A stretch of 64,000 nucleotides of DNA from Viola odorata (GCA_963691705.1 OY829545.1:14583569-14647568); one strand, 5' to 3'. Shown: positions 36,656 to 47,076, counted from the stretch's first letter. Made by a program: numbers and translations. The notes: generated by a model not told the origin, from the sequence alone.

Positions 36656-36858
36656 CTCCCTCCGACATAAATTAATTGTCGTTTCACTGTTTATATACGG
36701 GTTCCTAAGCGGCCGAATGATCCACTATTTGACCCCAAAAAATTTCGTACTTTTTTTCGACACGTACGAAATTTTTTGAGGTCAAATAGTGGGTCATTCA
36801 GCCTTCTAAAAACGCGTGTATGAACAGTGAAATGACAATTAATTTATGTTGGAGGGAG
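36656..36858. mobile_element. Stowaway MITE, intact (203 bp)
   Basis: Starts CTCCCTCCGACATAAATTAA and ends TTAATTTATGTTGGAGGGAG, flanked by TA on each side. Almost the whole element is an inverted repeat, with inner arms GGCCGAATGATCCACTATTTG and its complement. This is a Tc1/mariner-derived Stowaway element, related to the copies at 46231 and 57022. Confidence 0.95.
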
Positions 36859-37179
36859 TAGGCATTAAGGTAGCATAATAGTTTCAGCCCACTCTGCAAC
36901 TATTCCTCCATTCTTTCTGACTCCAAAAATCGGATCTTTGCCGTTCACACACACCACATTCTTGATTTCTTGCCAATCAAGTCAATTCTTTGAAGATCAA
37001 ATCACCAACCAGCACATGTCCAACGGGATAACATCTTTTAAACGAAAAGTCCCCAAAAAAGATCAAATCATCAACTTTGAAACGTCATCGCATATGAAAA
37101 TCTAGCCGCCGCATCTCCTTCAAAACCCCCCTCCTCTTCTCCTCTACTCTCACCCACTACTCACTCAAACTACTTTCTC

Positions 37180-39135
37180 ATGGAACAACCCACCGGCACC
37201 ATCATCTTCTCCACCATCGGCAGGACTCAATATGGCTTCGACGTTTTCTCCACCACCATAGAGGACACCGTTTCACCCACCACCACAAACGAAACCCCTC
37301 TCACCGACGGCATCTCCATCAATTTCAACGCCCAATTCATCTCCTCCGACCAATTATCCATCGTCTACATTTCTGAACGAACTGGATCCCCTCAAATCTA
37401 CCGAACTGGATCCAGCCTTCCTCTCGTTTCAATCCCAAACACCCTCTTCCTCGACCGCCCCATCATCCATAGCTCCAAACTCTACTTCGTCTCAGCTCAT
37501 GAGTACCCAAATCAACCTTATAAAAGCTGGTCCGCCGTTTATTCCGCCGAAATCACCGGCGACCCGGCCAAAATTACAAGATTGACCCCTCCTGGGTTTG
37601 TCGATTACAGCCCCTCGGTTTCTTACACTGGTGATTTTGTTGCGGTTGCGTCCTACGGTTCTCGCACCTGGGGAGGAGAATTTCAAGAGCTGAAAACCGA
37701 TGTTGTTGTTTTTAGAGAATCCGATCCGGATAAACGGGTGGTTGTGTGTGAGCGGGGCGGGTGGCCCACTTGGTCCGGGGATTCTGATATTTACTTCCAC
37801 CGCCAGGCCGACGATGGGTGGTGGAGCATTTACCAGGTCGATTTCCCGGGAAATTTAGATGTACCTGGGTTTCCAAATGCGGGTATTAGGGTTACTCCGC
37901 CAGGGGTTCATTGTTTTACTCCTGCCGCCATGCACGACGGCAAGAAAATCGCCGTCGCTACCCGTCGGCGGGGAAAGAAATGCAGGCATATTGAATTATT
38001 TGACGTTGAGTCCAAGACGTTTTATCCGATTACTGAGCCTGTAAACCCGAATTTCCATCACTACAACCCGTTTGTGTCTCGAGATTCGACGGTCGTTGGG
38101 TACCACAGGTTCAGAGGCGAGTCGACTCTGGGCGAGTCAACGATTCCGCATCTCGAGCGGGTTGTATCACCAATTAAGGATTTAAAGATGCTGAGGATCA
38201 ACGGATTATTTCCTGCATTTTCTCCAGCTGGCGATCTTGTTGCTATTAATCCTGATCTAGGCCCGGCCGACGGCGGATTAAAAGTAGTAAAATCGGACGG
38301 CTCTAAACGGTGGACCTTACTAAAAGGCCGTGTCGCCTTTTGCAATTCGTGGAGTCCTACGGAGAAGCACGTGATTTACACGTCAGTAGGCCCAATTTTT
38401 GAGTCTCCTAAAACACCGGTCCAGATTGCGCGCGTGGCGTTTGACCCCTCTGATTTGAACGGTGATAACGAGGAGATCTCGTGTGATGTAAAGATCCTAA
38501 CTAGAGAGGATACAGGCAATAACGCCTTCCCGGCATGTTCGCCGGATGGCAAGTCACTCGTGTTCCGGTCCGGCCGGTCCGGGCACAAGAATCTTTACAT
38601 ACTTGACGCTGTTAATGGTGAGTTTGACGGCGGGATACGTCAGTTGACGGAGGGCCCGTGGATTGACACGATGCCTAGCTGGTCACCAAACGGTGACCTT
38701 ATTGCTTTTTCGTCAAACATGCATAATCCTGATAACGTGGCAGCGTTCAGCATCTATGTGATCAAACCAGACGGTTCTGGTTTGAGGAGAGTCCGTGTGG
38801 CAGGAGGGGAGGGTTCGACTGAGGTGGATAGGGAGAGGATTAACCACGTGTGTTTTAGTAGGGACGGGGAATGGCTGCTGTTTTCGGCTAATTTGAGTGG
38901 GGTGACAGCTGGCGAGCCAATATCGTGGCCTAATCAGTTTCAGCCCTATGGTGATGTGTTTGTGGTGAGGTTGGATGGGAGCGGGCTCAAGAGGTTGACG
39001 TGCAATGGGTACGAGAATGGGACTCCAGCGTGGCATCATGGAGTTGGGGAAGAGGTGGATTTGGGTGATGAGAAAGTTGGGGAGATGCTTAAGGGAGAAA
39101 TTGATGAACCATTGTGGTTATCTTGTGATGTATAG
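37180..39135 (+). CDS. TolB/PD40-type beta-propeller protein (DPP6 N-terminal-domain-like)
   Basis: Intronless, 651 aa, starting MEQPTGTIIFSTIGRTQYGFD. The protein is made of repeated WD40-like/PD40 blades of the form FSPDGxxLxF..., for example PSVSYTGDFVAVASYG, FPAFSPAGDLVAIN, FPACSPDGKSLVFRSGRSG, SWSPNGDLIAFSSN, VCFSRDGEWLLFSAN, with strand ends like IYVIKPDGSGLRRV. Such propellers resemble bacterial TolB and the N-terminal domain of dipeptidyl peptidases, but there is no peptidase domain and no catalytic triad. No signal peptide is clear, so it is probably cytosolic. Arabidopsis homologues (At4g01870, At1g21670/80, from memory) have little-known functions; At4g01870 is stress-induced. It is GC-richer than its surroundings. 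Function not assigned. Confidence 0.9.
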   Translation: MEQPTGTIIFSTIGRTQYGFDVFSTTIEDTVSPTTTNETPLTDGISINFNAQFISSDQLSIVYISERTGSPQIYRTGSSLPLVSIPNTLFLDRPIIHSSKLYFVSAHEYPNQPYKSWSAVYSAEITGDPAKITRLTPPGFVDYSPSVSYTGDFVAVASYGSRTWGGEFQELKTDVVVFRESDPDKRVVVCERGGWPTWSGDSDIYFHRQADDGWWSIYQVDFPGNLDVPGFPNAGIRVTPPGVHCFTPAAMHDGKKIAVATRRRGKKCRHIELFDVESKTFYPITEPVNPNFHHYNPFVSRDSTVVGYHRFRGESTLGESTIPHLERVVSPIKDLKMLRINGLFPAFSPAGDLVAINPDLGPADGGLKVVKSDGSKRWTLLKGRVAFCNSWSPTEKHVIYTSVGPIFESPKTPVQIARVAFDPSDLNGDNEEISCDVKILTREDTGNNAFPACSPDGKSLVFRSGRSGHKNLYILDAVNGEFDGGIRQLTEGPWIDTMPSWSPNGDLIAFSSNMHNPDNVAAFSIYVIKPDGSGLRRVRVAGGEGSTEVDRERINHVCFSRDGEWLLFSANLSGVTAGEPISWPNQFQPYGDVFVVRLDGSGLKRLTCNGYENGTPAWHHGVGEEVDLGDEKVGEMLKGEIDEPLWLSCDV

Positions 39136-40417
39136 TTGCATGGCAAGAGTGTATCTAGTTTGAGGTTTTGGAAGTAAGAATAAGTGAACAACGAGCTGGT
39201 ACCTCGGAAGTGGCTAGGAATAAGTAATAAGTGACCTGCTTTTTTCTTCTCATAAACTATGTGCTGTATAGATAATGAGTGGCTTTATTTTATTGGTAGA
39301 CTATTGTGCAAAGAGTTTGATAAAGTTTGACGTACAATAAATAAAATGTTATGTTACTACATATTTTGTCAGTTTGGTAAATTAAAGAGATAAAAGGGTA
39401 CATGTGGAAGAGTTGTTTTCAAACAATGATTCTACACAAATCCAACCTAGGATTTACATCCAGACGACCTAAGAATTTCTCATTGTGGAATCACCAACAA
39501 CAGACAATCAGTTTCCAAAATACTAACTGTAATCCCATCAAAACTAATCATCATCATGCTCGACAAAGGAGAATTCTTTCAACATAGGTTACCCCACGTT
39601 GGTCTTTGAACTGTGAACTGTTTGAACTTTGTTGCTCTCTGAACATTTTCATGAAAAATTACAACCAATCATCGCTGCTGCACGTGTCATCCAGCGACCT
39701 CAGCTCATTCAAAGATGGACCATGAAGGAACCACTCTGATGATACCATCCATTGTTCAAAAGCTCTTAACCTTTGTTTCTTTGTAATTAATCGCAACCCA
39801 ACTTCCCTTCTTTTATGGTTCAGTGAACATCATTTAGTAATTGCCAATTGGTTAGCGTCAGCTGCCTTTTACCTGCAAAACAATACAGAATCCAAAAAAA
39901 TCTTATTTTCATGACAAAAGACAAACTTGACTTCACATGCCCACAGGTGCAATGAGTATCTAATATCCTTACAACGAAAAAAACGGTGATTCCATGGCCA
40001 GGAGGAACAGGCACGATTACCCTTTTTAGAAACGAAACCATCACCAGTTCACATGGGCACCAGTATATTTTTATACTATGGTATCATGTTTCTGGAAAAA
40101 AACGACAAAACAATACGTGTAGCTAGAAAAACTACATGCTCGCATCTTGCATCCTATTTCCTCCCTATGTCAAAGTCGAAGCGTCATTTTTTTATGGTAA
40201 AGTCACAAGTTCTCTTATTTCCCATTTTCTTTCTTCTCCAACTTGAAACAAGTCAAAAACAAAACAAAAAATATATTTGTCGCGTCACAAGTCACAACAC
40301 AATGTGAAGAGAAATAAAGAATGAGTAAGCTGTTTTGGTTGATCTCCCTTGTGTGCATATGTCACATGCGGCATGTAGTGCATTAGTCCTTACCTTCCAG
40401 GATGAGCACGTATGTCA
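39136..40417. other. intergenic region
   Basis: Contains the 3' UTR of the propeller gene. Several short open frames on both strands (39402-39587, 39820-40044, 40053-40307) have no recognisable domain and are judged chance. No repeat structure until the hAT element. Confidence 0.55.
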
Positions 40418-40425
40418 CGACCAAC

Positions 40426-40962
40426 CAGTGACGGATCCAGCCTATAGTTAGGGTGGGCGTTGGCCCAATAAAAAAAAAATTAATTTAAAAGTTTAATAAA
40501 AATTCACCCCAGGTCTACGGTTCGACCCAGTGACTTTTAGAGTGTAAGAAAATGTGGCAACCAACTATACCACAAAGACATGATTGATAAGCAATAATTT
40601 AAAAAATACATATATTATATGAATTCTAATTTAATTTTTTTCTACATTGTCTTATTTACTTATTTACCACACACATATTTATTTACTTTTGAGTTCATAC
40701 TTATAAATAGATTAAATTTGGTAATTGTGATCGCATTAATTAACTTCAAATTATATTATGGTCTCAACGTATTAATATTTGCCAAACTTAATTAACAATT
40801 GTAAAAAATACGTATATTGTATGAATTCTAATGTATAATTAATTTTTTTCTATATTGTTTTTTTATTTATCTTTTTATTAAGTTTATCTAAATATTTATT
40901 ATTTAGTGACGAATACAAATACTCTAATCGGGGGCGGAATTCAATTCCCGGATCCGCCACTG
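40426..40962. mobile_element. hAT-type MITE (537 bp)
   Basis: Termini CAGTGACGGATCC and GGATCCGCCACTG are inverted repeats. Flanks CGACCAAC (40418-40425) and CGACCAAA (40963-40970) are an 8-bp duplication with one mismatch, as for hAT. Inside, an AT-rich unit (TACATATATTATATGAATTCTAAT, about 40608) recurs diverged at about 40808, an internal duplication. Its 3' part (TTTTTATTAAGTTTATCTAAATATT) is found inverted in the hAT element at 49104, so both belong to one family. Confidence 0.75.
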
Positions 40963-41207
40963 CGACCAAATGAGCAACTTGAATATCTCTTGAACCATTT
41001 CGAGTTCCATGGGGCTTGGGTCCCATTACGGATGGCTTTGCACCACTGGATTTGAAGTTTCATCACCCGGCTGCAAGTGGAGCGGTTCCTCCCTCCTATC
41101 AGCATCTCAACAAAAATGAATAACAGACTCATCATACATCCTTAATGCTTCCATACATTGTCGCTGTACAGTTTTTTCAACAAAACATTGCTACAATTTT
41201 TAGCTAG

Positions 41208-41215
41208 TATAAAAT
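41208..41215 (+). promoter_or_regulatory. putative TATA box of the 2-oxoglutarate oxygenase gene
   Basis: TATAAAAT, 79 bp before the ATG at 41287; spacing suits a core promoter. Confidence 0.5.
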
Positions 41216-41286
41216 AGGTAGAAGGAATGCCCCACGGTCAACAACATTCTCATACATAGAAAATAGAACAAACAAAAACAGTAGAA

Positions 41287-44271
41287 ATGGCAGGAAGAGG
41301 AGAAGGCTCAGACACCACATTTACCAGTGCAATGACACTTACCAAGGCAGGGGTCTCTCATGTGCCTCCACGTTACATACTTCCTCCTTCTGAACGCCCA
41401 AGCCTTAGCCTTAACCATCCTACCATAATTCCCATCGTAGACCTTTCTGCTCTACTTGACCCTTCCTCTAGGTCTGATATTATAAGTGAGATAAGAAGAG
41501 CCTGTAAGGAAATTGGATTCTTTCAGGTACCATTTCCAATGTTCTAAATAATTCTCCAATCCGTGTCGCTGATACTATTTAGTAGTACATTTGCATGTTA
41601 TAATCTAGATGTATTTCTATGTGAATGGGACATTATTGTTCCTACCATTTTTGTCCTTTTCATTTCCATGCTACAACGTGCTATAAATATAGGTTAGAGG
41701 TGTACATGATTATTTTACCATATCAGTCAAAAGAGTTCAGGAATACTCCCTGACTCACACAGCATGGCATTATCGATACCCACATATTGAATGCAAAATA
41801 TATAATTATGAGTTGACCAACACAACCTAGCTGTACCAAAGCAATAGTTTTTTTCTATACTGTCATAGCATGATTGCATAAGAATACATGGTTACTGTAA
41901 GTATCTGATGCATTTTCCCCCTCAATATTGCATATCAATTTACGTGAGAACTTACATGCTGTTAGGTGATCAACCACGAGATCCCCCTTTCTACAATAAA
42001 GGGTGCTCTAGATGCTGCGACAGACTTCTTCAGCTTGCCTATAGAAGACAAGATGCTTCTGATGTCAGACAGTGTTCATCAGCCAGTCAGATATGGCACC
42101 AGTATTAATCATGTGAGTGATAAAGTGCATTTTTGGAGGGACTTCGTCAAACATTACTCCCATCCTATCTCAAATTGGATCCATCTATGGCCCAAAAATC
42201 CTCCATGTTACAGGTAAGCAAAATCTGAAACATAATTTGGACATTTTATAAAATGTGGCACAATAGCACCAGTGGCACGTGATGGAAACAACCTAAAGCA
42301 AGGAATTTTCATTTGCATATTGGTGGTGTCTGGCATTGACCTTTTTCTAGAAGATAACTCAGACATTGTAATGCATTCCTTGCCTTCAACTTTCTTGAAG
42401 GAAAAAAATTAGGTGATAGAAGTTGACAGGAATAACATATAGCATCACGTGCCAAAACTTCCCTGTTGATTCATCTTCCTTTTAAAATATGCATTCTACA
42501 TTATTTATTCATTTTTTGAAAAAAATGCATTATGCATTATTGGCAACACTTGGTCAAAGAAAATATACATTATAAATAATTGCTACACAGTGGTGAGTGG
42601 AAACTACTCAGTAGCAACGCAATATTTGAAAATGCAAGAAGTGGAAGTCTAGAAAGCTTAAGAGTTGAACACATCCTAAAATGTTCTGGTGGCAAAAATA
42701 CTAGAAGCAACTTCAAGAAATAAAATTTCCATTATTAAATGTAGATCGACTAATATGAACCGTTTTTCTAGAAGTTAATTAAATTGTGCATGGCACTCTT
42801 TCCTTCACCAATAAATGAACGAATTGATAAGTACTCCATGTTCCTGCAATTTATCATGCTTTTGTGGGTCACAAGGTAAGAAGATGTGAAACCATGCAAT
42901 AGCTGTACAAGAGATTGCAATATTAGCTAATAGCTCTTATTCTAGAAGCTTAAGACTGACTATAAACTTTAAAATTAGCAAATATATATATAATGCCTTA
43001 GCGTTAGGCAACATTAAACTTCATTGTACAAGTTTCACTTAATTTTCAAAATGGCCCTTTTAACACATAGTAGCAAAGTGAAGATGGTTTCCTTACATGG
43101 AAATCACCATGATCCATACTACAAGTGCAATTTTGTTTTCAAGGGTTTTCATAAAATTTGGCATCTTTCTAGACTAATTTCTAGCTTTTATGAACTGCCC
43201 ACTTCTAATGATACTGAAAGAAAAAAAAGAATACATGTTCTCCAAAAAAATCTTTGGAATTTTCCTTAACATTTATACCTAGTCAACTGAATATTCCAAA
43301 TTTTGATGAACAGACATCAATTTAGATTACAAAAAGGACATTTGAAATAATGTCCTATTCTTTTAAACTTAGTATTAGAGTGACTTGAACAGGAAAAGAA
43401 AACGCATAAAAGTGACGAAAGCAACATGAGGGATAACCACTCAAACTTAAGGGGTATAGACATAATTCGTAATTTTTCCTTTCAAATATCATGGTCACAC
43501 ATAATACCAAACAAAAAAACAATTCTACGAATGAACTTTTTATTTCTAAATTGGTACACAATGGCTGAAATCAAGCCTATTAAGAGAACAACCAAGCCTT
43601 GCTTGAGGAAATCAACGATGAACATTTATAAGAGTAGCATGCAACATCAAAATGTCAAACTTCCTGTTCTTACATCCTATGAGGTTTTTAAAGTATCCTC
43701 TCTCCATTATTTGATACACAGGGAGAAGATGCGGAACTATGCGGTAGCTGTGCAAGATCTGCAAAAGCAACTAATGAAAGTTGTTCTAGAAAGCTTAGGG
43801 CTGAACACTAATTACTTACAAGATGAAATTGAAGAAGGCTCACAAGTAATGACCATAAATTGCTATCCAGCATGTCCTGAACCACAGCTTACGTTAGGTA
43901 TGCCACCACACTCAAACTATGGATCCCTGACCATCTTACTTGAAAACTATCCTGGGCTACAGTTTAGAGACAACAACAACAATTGGGTCACAGTTCCAAC
44001 AACGGAAGGAGCATTAACGGTTCAGATTGGAGATCAGATAGAAGTTATGAGCAATGGCCAATTCAAGAGTGTTGTTCACAGGGTAACCGTTACGGCTGAG
44101 AAGAGTAGGTTCTCAATAGCGAGTCTTCATAGTCTGCCTTTAAACAAGAAGATAGGACCAGCACCACAGCTTGTGGATGGACAGCATCCATTGACTTACA
44201 GCAGGGTCCACTTTCCATTCCATGAGAAAACTGCAGTGGTGTTCTGGAAATCACCTAGTATCTCTACTTAG
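41287..44271 (+). CDS. 2-oxoglutarate/Fe(II)-dependent oxygenase, DMR6/flavanone 3-dioxygenase-like, with altered iron ligand
   Basis: Exons 41287-41526, 41966-42213 and 43722-44271 give 345 aa. The N-terminal DIOX_N region contains IPIVDLSALLD, ACKEIGFFQVINHEIP and the plant hallmark RYGTSINH...WRDFVKHYSHP. The C-terminal fold has GSQVMTINCYPACPEP, the second iron His (His282, SVVHRV) and the 2-oxoglutarate-binding Arg292-x-Ser294 (RFS). The first iron motif, normally HxD (PPHSDYGSLTILL), reads His226-Ser-Asn228 (PPHSNYGS; AAC at 43915-43917). After HPLTYSRVHF the protein ends with 15 unfamiliar residues where relatives have a longer helix (DFL.FISSND-like, from memory). These changes suggest weakened or lost activity. 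Intron 2 (1.5 kb) contains relics of exon 3. Substrate unknown; the family includes flavonoid and salicylate hydroxylases. Confidence 0.88.
42636..42675 (+). pseudogene. relic of oxygenase exon 3 inside intron 2, first copy
   Basis: GAAGTGGAAGTCTAGAAAGC... TTGAACACAT resembles exon 3 at 43779-43813 (GAAAGTTGTTCTAGAAAGC... CTGAACACTAAT). Short and decayed. Confidence 0.5.
42873..42970 (+). pseudogene. relic of oxygenase exon 3 inside intron 2, second copy
   Basis: About 95 bp align with the start of exon 3 (43717-43810), including the acceptor area: AGAAGATGTGAAACCATGCA against AGAAGATGCGGAACTATGCG, then TAGCTGTACAAGA against TAGCTGTGCAAGA and TCTAGAAGCTTAAGACTGA against TCTAGAAAGCTTAGGGCTGA. 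Indels destroy the frame. A remnant of a duplicated oxygenase gene or exon. Confidence 0.7.
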
Positions 44272-46228
44272 AATTATGTGTTCTCTAATGTGTAATGGTC
44301 TAAAGTCTTAGTCCTACAATGTACCAGTGATGTCAGTCGTTTACCAATGGAGGTGTGGCCGAGGTTGCCCACCTTACTACTCCTACAAATAAATAAATGA
44401 TTACTATTTCCCTATATATATATCCTTCTTTAATTAATTTCTATAATAGCCATATTTACCAAATCCAAACAGAGTAAGGATCACTGTAGACAAATCGATC
44501 ATCCAGACTGATGCACTGATCATCGCAGCAGCAGATAAAAAGTATCACATAAACACTTCAATTAAATGCTAAAATGCCCAATTTCGTTGGTAGTAACCCT
44601 AATTTTGTCCAGTTGAGGCAAAACAGTCCATAACAGTGTAAGAAGAACGGAAATACAACGGGGAGAGAGAGAGAGAGTAGAAACGCTAACTCACCGCTAT
44701 TTTGACCTCTCCGATCTGATCGTTTACGAAGCACGCGCCTCTTTCTCCGTCACCGTCGCCGGGGAATTCCCGCTTTCGGTGGTTGCCTTCCCGCTCGATT
44801 TTAATCATCTAACGGCTGTGTTTAGTGTGTGGAAATGGATGAACGGAGGGAGATATTTCTAATCTAACCGCCTCTTCAAATTGATGTTATCCGATTTCGA
44901 AGTTTGTCCTCTCCAGGCGATTACACGTAAGCCTTGAAGTCAAACTTTGAAGATTGCAACAATAGATTCTCACGTAAAGCTCAGGAGAACACAGTTTCAT
45001 TTCTTCATGTGTCAACAAATGGACCATAGAATTCCCAACGGCAGATGTGGCATCCAGCTGGCTTCGGATATTTTCTGTTTTCATTTTATTTTATTTTTTT
45101 CTTTGATGGTGATTACTCAAAATTCAAGTATTTGCTATGATTTAAAAAAAAACAAAGAGTTTTAAAAAATTCAACCCACGTTATCCTCAATATTTAATAT
45201 TATAATAATAATTAATAATATAATTAATTTTAAAAAATAAATTCAAATTCCTTCCCAGATATCCAATAAAATTAAAAAATGACAGAAATGGTTTTAAAAA
45301 ATCAAAAGACAATACTAATTTTGGTGTTTTTTTTTTCCCATATCTTATTTGATTCTTCATCTGCTCTTGGATTTGAACAATTGAACAGCACCCAAAAACA
45401 CCTTAATACTTTCAAGTGATCTCACTGGTTTGCTCCCAAATTCGCCTGCATGAAAATCCAAATATATAGTATGTTAATCTGCAATTTAGCATATTACTCT
45501 GCTTCTAAGAAGAAGAAAAAAATACTATTACTTATCAAACCTCATATGCAGCTCGGTGTCCCGCCGGCCTTCAAGCCCAAGATCAGTGTGCATAAATCAG
45601 CGGTGCCAAAGAAGAACAATTAACGCAATCAATCACTGCTAGTAATATTAATCAAGAAAATAGATTCTTGTTTTTGAACCAAGAAAATAGTAGTAATAAG
45701 CAGGGATGATTTGGTATATCAAGAAAAGAACAACAACTGGAATTGAATCAAGGGACTTTGTTGGCAAATTAATTAAGTTCCGGCCTCTGCCATTTATGAG
45801 GCCCATCACCAGCAATTGGACCAAAGCCCTCCTCCCCATTCGCAAAAACACACACTATATATATATAAGTATTATGAGTATTATTTATTAGTTAATTAAT
45901 TCCCTCTTCTTCTTGAACCGTCAGTAACAAACAAATCAGCCGCCAGCTTGTATAATACAGTAGTCTACTGTGTTGCATGTGTGAGTGTATAAAGTATAAA
46001 AAGTCTCTTTCTTTTTTTGTTTTCTAAAAAAAGTTAAAAAACATTGCCCAAGAAAAAAGAATAATTAATTATAAAAGTTTAATAAATATTCTTAGGTCTA
46101 AACGGCAAATACCCCTAAATTGATTACACTATATCGTATTGAGAGATAAAATACTCTCATAAGGTAATATTTTTTTTTAGTTTAAAGCGTATTATTTAAA
46201 GAATAAGAAAGTCAAAATTACTATCACA
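44272..46228. other. intergenic region with an orphan exon-like segment
   Basis: Contains the 3' UTR of the oxygenase gene and a GA dinucleotide run near 44662-44678. On the minus strand 44808-44695 is an ATG-started, GC-rich frame (MIKIEREGNHRKREFPGDGD...) ending at a GTGAGT donor, like a first exon, but only 420 bp remain before the oxygenase gene and no partner exon was found. 45540-45625 is another GC-richer patch with short frames on both strands and no recognised product. The rest is AT-rich. Confidence 0.4.
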
Positions 46229-46230
46229 TA

Positions 46231-46320
46231 CTCCCTCCGTCTTTTATTACTTATCGTTTTGACTTTGGATACGTATATTAAGGAGGCCGGATGACTCACT
46301 GTTTGAGACAATTTTGTATC
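46231..46320. mobile_element. Stowaway MITE, left part only
   Basis: TA then CTCCCTCCGTCTTTTATTAC starts the element at 46231. GGAGGCCGGATGACTCACTG (46283) matches the inner arm of the copies at 36656 and 57022. The right half and right TA are missing: at about 46320 the sequence passes directly into a ribosomal protein L12 fragment. Confidence 0.7.
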
Positions 46321-46324
46321 GGAT

Positions 46325-46408
46325 GCCCAGGATCTCCTTCACGGTACCACTCAACTCCTTAGCCATCGATCTGGGCCGCATGATCTTTGCAATCTCGATT
46401 ACGTCATC
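46325..46408 (-). pseudogene. fragment of 60S ribosomal protein L12 (uL11)
   Basis: On the minus strand, 28 codons read [20 protein letters not shown] followed by GTVKEILG, matching the conserved C-terminal part of eukaryotic RPL12. The frame then runs into transposon sequence (IRYKIV...), so the last roughly 25 residues of L12 are missing, and nothing L12-like is seen upstream of DDV. It is a short captured or processed fragment, not a gene. Confidence 0.75.
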
Positions 46409-46554
46409 TCCCCATCTCGTAAGCTAAACCCCAACTTAGCTGCATAATCACAAAACCCACAGTCAATGCCTATGAAATCAGGAAATGGGAAACCGATTGG
46501 AGCCGGGAGAGGTGAAAGAGGGATATGGACAAGAGGAGGGTTCCGAACAGGGAA

Positions 46555-46905
46555 TTAAGAGGAGAGTGCGGTGGTGAAGAGAGGGAAGATGGAATAGATG
46601 GTGTAGTGGAAGGCGTGGCGGACGCTGTGCGTGATATATCTGATGGCTAAAAGGTAGGAGGTGGAGATGAAGAGGGGAATGATTTGGGCGGCGGAGGTGG
46701 AGGAGAGGAGGGTTTTATGAAAGGTGGGGAAGAGGAAAGGGAAGAAGGGGATGGGGAGGAAGAGGGGGGAGAGGATTAAGAAATGGCGGGGATGGGCGTT
46801 GCTTATGCGGCTGTATTCAGCTGCGACTGTGGTGGATTCGAGAGGAGGTGGCGATTGCGGGGGTTGTAGCATTGGAGGTGCCGGCGACGGAGATGCTGCT
46901 GCCAT
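46555..46905 (-). CDS. hypothetical small membrane protein, possibly a truncated plant transmembrane family member
   Basis: A 116-aa frame from the ATG at 46905 (MAAASPSPAPPMLQ...). A Pro-rich N-terminus is followed by RISNAHPRHFLILSPLFL, a hydrophobic Phe/Pro-rich segment and a second one (IPLFISTSYLLAIRYI), then ITHSVRHAFHY. The arrangement resembles the N-terminal part of a plant multi-pass family (At1g23850/At5g44860-like, from memory) whose members are about 300 aa. If so, this copy is cut after the second membrane segment. The DNA is GC-rich and sits between an L12 fragment and AT-rich DNA. It could be a pseudogene. No intron is evident. Confidence 0.45.
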   Translation of the reverse strand: MAAASPSPAPPMLQPPQSPPPLESTTVAAEYSRISNAHPRHFLILSPLFLPIPFFPFLFPTFHKTLLSSTSAAQIIPLFISTSYLLAIRYITHSVRHAFHYTIYSIFPLFTTALSS

Positions 46906-47046
46906 GGACAATGATGATGATGCAGTGAGAAGTTAGTGAGTTGTTAAAACGACGTCGTTTCATGAGGATGGGCCAAAACAACATCGTTTCATACCCGGGT
47001 GGGAAAACCCACTTATCCGACCCGCGGGAAAAGAAACGGGCCGGTT

Positions 47047-47076
47047 CTGTCCTACGTGGCATGCCATGTAGGACAG
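47047..47076. repeat. 30-bp near-perfect palindrome
   Basis: CTGTCCTACGTGGCATGCCA continues TGTAGGACAG; it equals its own complement except for one G/T pair. CCTACGTGGCA is a frequent terminal motif of plant DNA transposons, so this may be two fused ends. Confidence 0.7.

Noticed and set aside
37492..39039. Several antisense frames of 60-108 codons in the TolB-like gene
   Set aside because: Mirror frames of a GC-rich coding exon, with no recognisable product.
40501..40560. tRNA-like GGTTCGACCC motif in the hAT element
   Set aside because: Only a T-loop-like string; no acceptor, D or anticodon stems can be formed around it.
43426..43721. Long upstream extension of the oxygenase exon 3 reading frame
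   Set aside because: The residues before the acceptor at 43721 do not resemble the family, while exons 1 and 2 join perfectly in phase to give the expected RYGTS...WRDF region.
45540..45851. GC-richer patch with readable frames on both strands (LGVPPAFKPKISVHKSAV on plus; LGLEGRRDTELHM on minus)
   Set aside because: Possible exon, but neither strand gives joined exons or a recognised protein, so no gene is called.
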